From Trebouxia sp. TZW2008 (taxonomy: Eukaryota > Chlorophyta > Trebouxiophyceae > Trebouxiales > Trebouxiaceae): a stretch of 57,199 bases of DNA. Position 1 is the stretch's first letter; every line of letters begins with the position of its first letter. The stretch lies in assembly GCA_002118135.1 (NCBI GenBank), contig BDIU01000478.1:1-57199 (forward strand). Reading direction: 5' to 3'. Of this stretch, positions 50,001 to 57,199 are shown in pieces. The translations under genes and the position numbers were made by a program. The notes below the pieces were generated by a model. That model had not been told where the DNA came from and did no database searches. It worked only from the letters and a program-made list of their open reading frames with translations.

Positions 50001-50692
50001 TGCTGGGCATTGCCACACTGCTTGCCTGTCTTATTCTGTTGAGCATGCGCTGATAGCAATGTCACACTGCTTGCCTAGCCCTTTTCCACTCTGCTGTGCA
50101 GTCCTGCAACAAGGAAATTGACGTACACGCAAATGGGTTCAGAAGCATAGTGCAAGCGCTGCCCCTCGCATTCAATCAATGTCTCGTCCTTTAGACTGCT
50201 GCAGTGACCAGCAGACGAGCTTGGCATCAAACTTTGTGACTGGTCCTATACACAGAAGCAGAGCATACTAACAACCTACAACCTGTGAATGACCATGGCT
50301 TGAGGTTCAAACAGCATGCTTTGCTGCAAGATGCCATGCTGCGCTGTGCTAAGCTATGAATATATGCAGCGCATGACAGTAAAGATCTCTGCCGACAGAT
50401 GGGTGTCACTAATTCTGCTGTGTCTGGGTAATTGTGCTATGTGAACAGCAGCAAAACGACCCCATGCAGCATCAGAACGGTGAACCTACAGCTTTCTGAC
50501 TTATTCTGTAACTGATGAGTCCCAATCTTGGCTTGTTTACTGCAGGATGCGCCTCTTATCACCAATGTGGGAACAGAGTTTCAGATCAGGCCAGTCAACT
50601 ACTTCGATACGCTTGCTTCCATGGATGTATATGACAGCGATGATTTTGATGTCTGTACGCCGCAGCAAGGCAGAAATTTTGATTACTCCTGA
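38019..50692 (+). CDS. Copper amine oxidase, secreted, 22 exons
   Basis: Exons: 38019-38040, 38187-38401, 38676-38756, 39110-39292, 40133-40243, 40478-40535, 40775-40868, 41468-41612, 42256-42354, 43132-43274, 43735-43935, 44346-44382, 44770-44864, 45159-45253, 45725-45817, 46768-46848, 47119-47171, 47572-47706, 48245-48372, 48907-49003, 49594-49698 and 50546-50692. All phases agree; the sum is 2418 nt (805 aa). Exons 1-2 make a signal peptide (MLALLVLGCALLADG). Family landmarks appear in order: AQALAYLDEGGPVPDRY, VGPLPIG, GWQAHVTVDPWTGL, catalytic-base Asp438 in FYFDSAF, SDCPETATY, the topaquinone site RTIATVGNYDY with Tyr526 (45250-45252), copper ligands His580 and His582 in NIHDHL, and His752 in GIVHVPRSE. 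These enzymes turn primary amines into aldehydes with H2O2 and ammonia, using copper and self-made topaquinone. All essential residues are present, so activity is expected; the substrate is unknown. Confidence 0.92.
39283..39710 (+). repeat. Echoes of the exon-4 donor of the amine oxidase
   Basis: After the true exon end (ATGGAATACAAG|gtgcgcc at 39281-39299) at least four degraded copies follow, near 39391, 39516, 39640 and 39683. Each has a word like atg(a/g)a-taca(a/g)gg followed by tgcgctt and, in most, a stretch like ggttcactctagtctgcatg. Each copy includes exon end, donor and intron start. Confidence 0.7.
42304..42625 (+). repeat. Echoes of the 3' half of amine oxidase exon 9
   Basis: The true exon ends VCNPAEWTSLSYNYN followed by gtgagc at 42355. 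A second copy at about 42567-42621 still encodes VCNPAEWTALSYNYN and has an even better donor (gtaagt). A third, at about 42478-42530, is decayed (VYNPVQ then a stop). Neither copy has a clear acceptor of its own. Confidence 0.8.
43405..43740 (+). repeat. Three acceptor-side echoes before amine oxidase exon 11
   Basis: Copies of the exon start (true: caggtggatgggctggcaag at 43732-43751, then the word CACATGTGACTGTTGAC) occur near 43412, 43500 and 43608. Examples are gggctggcaagcgcatgtga, gactggcaagctcacgcaac and gggttggcaagcccatgtga. Some are preceded by cag-like words. They fall about 90-125 bases apart within the intron. Confidence 0.8.
45850..46425 (+). repeat. Intronic tandem array of six units of about 95 bases
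   Basis: It starts 33 bases after amine oxidase exon 15. Unit landmarks: gctgttatgctcaatgatgc, gattcttgcatgcacgcaac, ccttcatgacgctgttcac. Units 1 and 2 (about 45850-46038) are essentially identical; units 3-6 diverge progressively. The array is largely open in one frame on each strand, but exon phasing places it in the intron 45818-46767. Confidence 0.85.
47762..47866 (+). pseudogene. Decayed copy of the 3' half of amine oxidase exon 18
   Basis: The copy aligns with 47618-47712 of the true exon and its donor: ttttgggcac, ccagagag, cagctgatcaccaatga, gttggcctcaat. It ends with aacact followed by gtgagt. It carries TAG stops in the exon frame (for example CTTTAG where the exon has CTTCAA), so it cannot replace the exon. 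Confidence 0.8.
48172..48225 (+). repeat. Acceptor-side echo before amine oxidase exon 19
   Basis: The segment acaggaacagcccaactttc and the following ctcctcccaaatgataa copy the true exon start at 48241-48276 (gcaggggcaatctaccttcc, then tcatcacaaatgataaaga). It lies about 70 bases upstream. The copy preserves an AG acceptor but quickly loses similarity. Confidence 0.65.
49660..49930 (+). repeat. Three copies of the third copper-ligand segment LGIVHVPRSE
   Basis: Copy 1 (true exon end 49669-49698, then gtaaag) is joined to the upstream exon. Copy 2 at about 49771-49806 is preceded by ATGATG repeats and lacks a GT donor at the equivalent place. Copy 3 at about 49869-49918 encodes NLVGTTLGIVHVPRSE and is followed by gtaagc, a good donor. 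Only copy 1 is continuous with the conserved NNESIVGQDLVAWV sequence. Confidence 0.85.
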
Positions 50693-52692
50693 ATGCGCTG
50701 ACACGTCGTCGCGGGTGCAAGGCGAAGCAACAAGGCGAAGCAACAATCTAAGCTATAGATAGCGCGCTGGACCAGGCTGGACAGTAATCATAATTACAAG
50801 AGTTGAGTAAAGCAGTTTGCGAAAGCGGCGCGAATCTCGGCGCAAGCTGATGCTGAGCATGAGCTATGCGCGCGAGAGTTCGCACGTGTACGTCAACGTG
50901 CAGCAGGTGGCAGGACCACACTTATTGTCGAGAAGCACCGCAAGACGCACCCGATCGGAGCGCGAAAGCTGATATCAGAGGAAGGCATGCTGCGCAAGCA
51001 AGGATCGCCAGCTCTGGCTTCATAGCTGCGCAAACAAAACCCAATTGCGCAATGTACCGTGCAGATAAGCGCAAGCATCGGCGCAGACGCGCGTGCAGTT
51101 GCATGCCTACCGAGATTGATCACGAGGAGACCTCACCACTGGCTGACGCTCGGCGTTGTCTTGTTGCCAAGAAAGGGTCAAACCGCACGAAAGATGCGTC
51201 TGCATGCTGTTAGACCCACATACATTGGCGGCAACTTCTGCTTCAAGGTCTCATGTATGCCAAACATCGTGATGTCGCTTGTTGCGCAGTTTCTTCATCA
51301 ACTTCGCTCAGTACTCTGGTCAAAGATAAAATCTTCACGTGGCCACCGGTGCCTGGGTTGAATGCCCGCGAAAGCCACCACGCTAGCGCCTCCAAGGCAA
51401 CTGTGGAGTGTTGATACCAGAGGTGTTGAGGAGGCGTTAATGCGTGCATTGCTCATCATGTCCACAGCATGACAATCACGCAGCAATATGCCAACGTTGG
51501 CATGGTTAACCAGTCGCTGCCGTACAGCTTGTGTTCCTGTGGCTTGCTCTGACCGTTTTTTGGAATGCAGATGCGAGCTGCCCTGAATCTCAATGCAAAA
51601 GTAATGATGATCAGAACCGCTCGCATGCCAGCGCTAGCTAGCATGCATTACATTTGCAAGCTTTCCAAATCAACTGGCTGAAATGTGTACAGTGCTGAAG
51701 GTGAAGTGACAAGGTTGAAGGACCACATTCGTATTTCGTACATGGACGTCTTGTGAATGGCATTGCCTGAAAAAAGAAGCCATGCTCACTCTCAAACCAA
51801 GCTGAACTGGATAATACAATCTGCCTGCAGACACAACAGCTAAAAATATAGGAGATGTCAGCAGACAGATTTCACACCCAGCCTTTTGCCCATAACCTAT
51901 AGCCTAGTAGTGTATACAAAGGATAATCAAGGATTGTGAAGTCTGGGGAGGTAGACTGGGGAGAAACAGTCATAGCACAGGCATAATCTGATGTGACTGT
52001 GAGCTGAAAACATTGCAGATCTCTCATGGTCTCAGGAAACTCAAAACAGAGCAGAAATGATCACTCAGCCTGTGTATGTCATCCCATTGAACATGTTTCA
52101 GACCATAACGGGCCAGACATCGCACTCTCTTCCTCTAGTGACCAGCTTACAGGATCACACAAATCATCTTGCACTCTGAAACTCATGCTGTGTACTTGTA
52201 ATTCATTTTATTGTACTCTATATTCTCCCCATCAGGGTTGTCATCAATTTCGCTGCAGCACCAACAGACCTGTTATCTTTAGTCTGGCAAAGGACTTTTT
52301 ATCAGGCTGTTTCCTATGCTCACGAGCTTGTGGGTTGATGTAGCTGAGCACACGTACTCAGCATCTTCAATCAAGAGGCTTAGAAAATTGCAACAGACAA
52401 GCTGCCTCCAACTTGTATCCAGTGTCTGCAGGCATGTATGTTTTGCTCTACTGTAAGCACCGCCAAACTAAGCCAAACATTGCATGCAGCTGTATCATGC
52501 CATTCAGTCTACAAGCACCTGACTTACAGCAATAGTCATCATACACATGCAAAGTATATACAGCGAGTGCAATCAAGCTGACTCAGCAATTGCTGAAATC
52601 TGTGAGTCCCACAGCCAGAGATCAAGCAATAGAGTGTGCAGATACAGATTATGACCTTTCAGAAATTGGTCGATATGTGTATATCTGTGTAG
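50693..52692. other. Interval between amine oxidase and Gly-rich gene, CpG patch at left
   Basis: About 50700-51600 is visibly CpG-richer, as at other gene starts, and probably holds the promoter and first exon(s) of the downstream Gly-rich gene; I could not identify them. A minus-strand start at about 51627 encodes a hydrophobic stretch (MRAVLIIITFALRF) that might begin a small gene, without further support. From about 51660 to 52690 the sequence looks like intron. Confidence 0.4.
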
Positions 52693-55600
52693 GTGAGCCC
52701 TCTGAGCGCAGCTTAGTGGCCGGCACTGCAGTGGGAAACAGTGGTGGGCGTGGAGGTGCAGGTACATTATATTCATTCATTCATTCCAAAGCGCATGCTA
52801 GTCAATAGAACTTACTAGGCAGGCTCAGCAGGCCCAGCTAAATACTGTATTACCAGCTAGAGCAATCGAATGTCTCCCATTGGACTGCTTGCCCTAAACC
52901 AGATATTTTGATTGCAGGTACTCCAGGGTCTTCTGGCAATTTGGCCACCGATGGGCAGTCTGTTGGGACTGGTGCTCCTGGAACCCCATCTCAAGTTGGT
53001 GAGCATGTAGCTTACTTCAGGCTCAAATGCGGACAATGCCCTTGATAACATCCGTGAATTGGTTGACAAAATTAGGCACCATGCATGCTTGGCTTTGGGT
53101 ACATGACATGCCACTATGTTGTTAGCGTTGATGTTGCAGGTGAATAACACGCTCTTGATGTGCATTCAATGACAACATGCTTTCGTCCACATTTTTGTTA
53201 AACGGACAAACCATCATTGCATATCCCTGCATCAATGTGTTCATGCCATCAGCATGTAGCAGAGCTGCTTGTCTGAGCATGTCTGTGCATTGCAGTTTGT
53301 GTGAGTGGACCTTAAGTAGTGGCCGCCATTTGGCATTCAGTCTATGGGCCTAAAATGATGTCACGCTCACCCTGTCACAACGGGGTTGTCCACCCTTTTT
53401 GCTTCAGGTTTGTTACAGAACCTGTATCAGCAAGATGCAATGGCAGACTCACATACATCATCTGCACATGCTTTTGACCATCAAAGCCTATATTGCGTCT
53501 ATGCTTGCAGGTGAGATCACTTGCCGCCCTGCAGTGGCTTCAGTAGTGTCTGGACGGCACCTGCTTGAGGAAGAGGGACCTGCAAACAAAGCAGGTGCAA
53601 ACAACACTCATGCTTTTGTTTCATGATGAAGTTTTAGTGTGTGCAATCTGCTGAAGAGAAAAAGCTCATTTGTTGTGCCCTTCAGAGCCTAGAGATGCAG
53701 ACATCATGACGGTTGCGCATACCATACAATGTGTTGGCCCACATCACATCATGTGGATTTCTGCTGCTGTACCTATCTGTGTGATTCATAAGCTGCTCAA
53801 TGTTTGTTTGGGATCTTGTGATGTCCAAGAGAGTGTACTCACAAAGCAACAGCTCAAACGTGCAGATGGCAATGTGGAGCGGGGCTTGCTGCCACTCCCC
53901 ACTGTAAAGGACAACAGCGCTCAGGGATCCCCAGGAGGCCCGGGTCTTGATGGTCAAAGTGCAGTTGCAACACCCAGTGGACAAACTGCCTCTGCCGGCA
54001 ATGGAACTCCTGGAAGAGATGCTCATGGAAGTCAGTACTGATACTGCTGTTGACTCTGCTTCTTGCACTTCTGATTGGGGCAACCCACTTGTCTCACTTC
54101 TGCTCAACTGCTTCTCAGTGTTTTGAATTTGTTGCATGTGTGTTCTTTACACACAAGTGTGACAGGGAGCAAGTGACCTTTGACAAGGGACACCTTATAC
54201 GATATTATCGTGCAAGTACGGTAGCTCATGTATGTGCAAACGACTCATTTTTGCTGCAGGCGGCAGTGACAGCAGGCTAGCTAGAGGCGCTTCTGGCCGC
54301 CATTTGTTGGCTTCAATTAGCCAGGGCTTTGTCAACAACAATGAAGGCACTGAAGGCAATAGCGCAATAGCCCACACTAGTCTACAAGGCCGCTTGCATG
54401 TGCATACTATTAGTAGTACATACCCTTGTCATGCAAGACGTTCTGTGCTACAGATGGCATTGTTGGCAGGCCAACCAGAAACACTTTTGGCTGCCATTTG
54501 CTGGCTACGCCAAGCCCAAGTGTTGTCAGCAAAAACCAAGGCGCTGAAGGCCATGGAGGTGGTGGTGGCACTGGCAATAGTGCAATAGCACCCACTAGTC
54601 TTCAGGGTTCCTTCATGTACACACATGCACTTATCATGCAAGATGTTGTTTGCTGCAGGCGGCAATGTTGGCAGGCCAGCTAGAGGCGCTTCTGGCCGCC
54701 GTTTGCTGGCTACACCTATCCCGACCACTGTCAGCAACAACCAAGGCGCTGGTAGCCGTGGAGGTGGTGGAGGCACTGGCAACAATGCAAATGTTAATGG
54801 AGTACCTGGCAGAGCTAATCAACCTGGCAACCCAGGCCAAAGCCGCAATGGTAAGTTGACGCATGCATCTCATAGAGTGCATTCACGGATCAATGCATGG
54901 ATAAAATTGTCTAGACCAAAGCCACAATGGTGAGCCAATGCGGCTAGCTGTCAACAGTTGTATACATGACGGTTTGTTTTGCTTGCTTGGCAGCTTATGT
55001 TGTGCCGCCGCATGTGGGTTGCCCGCTTGCTGTACCTGTTGAAACGTAGTGGCCATTACTTGGCATTCAATACAATCTATGGGCCTAAAATGACATCACA
55101 CTCACCCTGCCACGATGGGTTCGCTTCAGGTTTGTTACACCTGCTCAAGGATTTCGTTGTGCTCTATGCTAGAACTTCAAAGGGCTTGGTCTAATTTTGC
55201 ACTTAGGCTAGGCTGTTCTATGCAATCTGCATGGGAGTATCTTGTTTGAAGTTGTGATATAGCCTCTAGGCCAATCATAGGGCAGCTCTGGGGATGCCGT
55301 GACTTTGAAGGCAAAGCTGTCAAGGTGGGAATGGATGTGTTGTTGACAACAAACATCAAGCTTGCCTGCAAACACAAGCGCGACCGCTGTTGCAAAGCGT
55401 CTGCATGCCAACACTGTCATGCTTTGCATCTTTGTGCACTCAGCATATCCAAGCCATGCTTGTAAAAAAATAATGCACACTTGTCACAAAGATCATGGGC
55501 TTGCATCTGCTTTTTTCTGCTATGCTGGCTCATCAGTGCGACAACAATTCACCTTTACCTTGCGCTGATTGCTTGAGAAACTTGATATTCAGACTTGCAA

Positions 55601-55994
55601 CATGATGTGTCACAGCTGAAGTTGCTTGACCTATGCATATAAGCTTTGTGGTGGGATGTGACCACCCTCACTATACTGAGAGAGATTGACCACCACCTAC
55701 AAGTCAAGCATGATTGGCATGGAAGGTTTTGTGATGTCTATACAACCATTTCACCTTCACCTGTTTTGGGTGCGATCATTGCAACTTTTGCTTCAGGTGC
55801 AATACAGCTTTTATTGCATGTGTTCCCAACACAATCAACAAATCTGGGGGTAAGTCTTGACAAGTTTTGCTGCAGGTGGAACACAGCCTGCAAGGGGAGG
55901 CACTACTGGAGGCACCACTGGAACTAGTATCAACCCTGTTTCAGGTGCTACAAGCACTGTTGGAAGCGCCCTTGGCCGTCGCTCATTGGCTTGA
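52693..55994 (+). CDS. Gly-rich, R-x-L-L-motif protein, 5' end unresolved
   Basis: Supported exons: 52693-52761, 52918-52998, 53511-53594, 53866-54030, 54659-54850 and the terminal exon 55876-55994 with stop. All enter and leave in phase 1. Products are Gly/Ser/Pro/Thr-rich, collagen-like in places (GTPGSSGN, GAPGTPS, SPGGPGLDG, GRANQPGNPGQ). Motifs of the form GR-x-LL or near variants recur: ERSLVAG, SGRHLLEEEG, SGRRLLATP and a C-terminal GRRSLA. The first supported exon (EPSERSLVAGTAVGNSGG) resembles the start of the Gly-rich exon of the head-GIN gene (EPSGGSVGNG), and both genes share an intronic GGCAGGCTCAGCAGGCCC word (26069 and 52818), which suggests common ancestry. Possible extra exons begin at 53408 and 55129 (acceptor gcttcag). 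An extracellular structural role is inferred. The start and any signal peptide were not found. Confidence 0.6.
53316..53420 (+). repeat. First of two copies of a 100-base intronic segment
   Basis: It matches 55047-55140: gtagtggcc, ttggcattca, tctatgggcctaaaatga, ctcaccctg, and gcttcaggtttgttaca at the end. Both copies end at a possible phase-1 acceptor (gcttcag|GT TTG TTA CA) leading into a short open frame, so the pair may mark duplicated exons. Confidence 0.75.
54260..54850 (+). repeat. Three tandem exon copies with R-x-L-L motif; only the last has a donor
   Basis: Copies start at 54260, 54454 and 54659, each after an acceptor (gctgcag, gctacag, gctgcag) in phase 1. They encode ASGRHLLASISQG, NTFGCHLLATPSPS and ASGRRLLATPIPT at matching positions, each followed by NN/KN-(E/Q)G-(T/A) and Gly-rich sequence. 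Copies 1 and 2 diverge at their 3' ends and lack a recognisable donor. Copy 3 ends AATG|gtaagt. The first two are therefore half-exons unless another splice is used. Confidence 0.8.
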
Positions 55995-57199
55995 GTATCA
56001 GGTGCTGGTCTTTGCAAATGCATGTTTTGGTGCAAGACATAGCCAAAGATGTTGGGTGCCTGCTGGATGCACCCTTGGCATTGTCGGCCATTGCTTTGCT
56101 GTTTGATTTTCATCTGCTGGGTGTTGCAAATACACAATGTGATTCAGAGCATGGCCTGCAATGCTTGATAATGCACCGTTGTTCAGCATGAATGGCACTT
56201 AGGACAAACTTGAACATGGGCGCATTGGCTCTTGTGTGACAGCTACATCCCAAGGCAAACTGTGAGGCGTCCCTTGGAAGTGCGGCAGCTGCATGAGCTA
56301 TGTGTACTACACTGCTGCAAAGCACCACAGTGCTGCAACCTGGCTCAAGTGATATCTCTTGTCACAAACTTATGCTGTGCAGACTTCTTCTGAATGTTTG
56401 CAGGCATGGCATTGCAAAGACCACCAAGAACCAAATGGCGATGTTCACAAGATCTTGAATCGACGGTACAAGCGAAGTGGATGAAGTGAGGATGACACAC
56501 AACTTACTCTGCTGAGCGGAGCTTGCAGCAGCTTGCAAGAGAGCATACTGTATACCAGCTTGAGAGGACACCGCTGTGCCTTCATGCTGTGCTTTGTTTG
56601 TAGCCAGCCATCCCCTGTCCATGGGTAGCTCTGACTGTGCATGGCAAAAGAAACTGAGAATCATGATGGAAATCAAGTGCCCTACGAACCCTAGGCCATG
56701 TATCTGTGGAAACATCTGCATGAGTGCAATATTGTGCAGACAGCTTGTTTGTTGTGAAAAGGCACTGCGCAACCATTGTGTTGCCGATTCAGAACATCTG
56801 CTCAGCCATGCAGCTATGACAGGGCAACCTGGTTGTAACATGAGTCATACGTTTATGCAGATGTTGGATCTTATGGCGAATGTGCGATCTTATCAGAGTA
56901 TGCATGTTTGGCAAAAGTTGTTTTGGTGCCCTGTGTTGCGGAAGGCTGTTCTTGCTTTGCTAAGCCTTTGGATGTGGCAGCGTAGTCAGCGGTGATACGC
57001 AGGCCATGAGACAAGGGCTCATGCCATTTGTGACCGACAGCATTTTGTTCAACATCTACCAAAGGCAAATCCAGGCTGAGCATGCCTTTTGCCTGAGCGA
57101 CACACTGACGCGCTGAACCCGCACTTCTACTCGACTTCAGGGAACGTGGCAGAATTATTTTGGGTCGACCTGAATTAATTATGCAATTTGCAGAACCCT
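55995..57199 (-). other. Interval with weak minus-strand coding signal
   Basis: It lies beyond the stop of the Gly-rich gene. Minus-strand frames around 56362-56840 and 56871-57083 have protein-like composition, the latter with VDVEQNAVGHKWHEPLSHG. A gene entering from the right edge on the minus strand is likely, converging on the Gly-rich gene. I recognise no family. Confidence 0.35.
56508..56634 (-). CDS. Possible internal exon of a minus-strand gene
   Basis: On the minus strand an acceptor (ccatgcacag) precedes an open stretch starting SELPMDRGWLATNKAQ and ending ALLQAAASSAQQ at a strong donor (CAGA|gtaagt). It enters in phase 0 and leaves in phase 1. Product unknown. Flanking exons were not established. 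Confidence 0.35.

Noticed and set aside
1..57199. CRISPR arrays, bacterial operons, tRNA or rRNA genes
   Set aside because: Repeats here have no regular spacer structure, genes are intron-split, and I saw no tRNA cloverleaf or rRNA-like sequence by reading; a tRNA search program was not available.
1..57199. Transposon origin for the local repeats
   Set aside because: No transposase or reverse-transcriptase motifs, terminal inverted repeats or target-site duplications were seen; the duplicates match adjacent host exons, not a mobile element.

Overview
The window reads as nuclear DNA of an intron-rich eukaryote. Its genes are split into many short exons with GT...AG (a few apparent GC...AG) introns of roughly 100-1000 bases. 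Gene bodies are poor in CpG and rich in TGCA/CATG words, while CpG-containing patches sit at gene starts. Secreted Ala-, Thr/Pro- and Gly-rich proteins with an R-x-L-L/A motif, an algal-looking CBP60-like protein and a large copper amine oxidase suggest a chlorophyte green alga, perhaps trebouxiophyte. That assignment is inference; no rRNA or organelle marker is present. Exon boundaries below were worked out by hand from splice consensus, reading frame and phase. In four genes all exons sum to a complete reading frame.

Layout, left to right. 153-7247 (+): coiled-coil/Pro-rich protein ending in an OTU cysteine-protease domain, with an in-frame TGA at 1572-1574. 8900-12478 (-): secreted Ala-rich, Thr/Pro-rich protein with a repeated Asn/Gly-rich module. 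14281-about 23791 (-): CBP60-like protein with long low-complexity C-terminal exons. 24072-26761 (+): membrane-anchored or secreted protein with a head-GIN (DUF2807-like) beta-solenoid and a Gly-rich tail. 27915-33162 (+): secreted protein built from seven GGN-rich exons joined by extensin-like Pro/Lys linkers. 37176-37215 (-): likely first exon of an unresolved secreted protein. 38019-50692 (+): complete 22-exon copper amine oxidase. 52693-55994 (+): secreted-type Gly-rich protein, 5' end unresolved. About 56.5 kb (-): a possible exon of another gene.

Most of these products look extracellular. The amine oxidase makes aldehydes and H2O2, and its near neighbour is a Lys/Pro/Tyr-rich repeat protein, so a wall or matrix cross-linking set is a reasonable hypothesis.

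The strongest unexplained signal is structural. Nearly every gene carries arrays of partial, decaying duplicates of its own exon edges: acceptor plus exon start, or exon end plus donor, lying in the flanking intron. I call them exon-edge echoes. Some keep an open frame and correct splice phase and could act as alternative exons. One would replace the OTU catalytic Cys by Tyr. Several genes also use almost only phase 1-1 exons, which tolerate such duplication.
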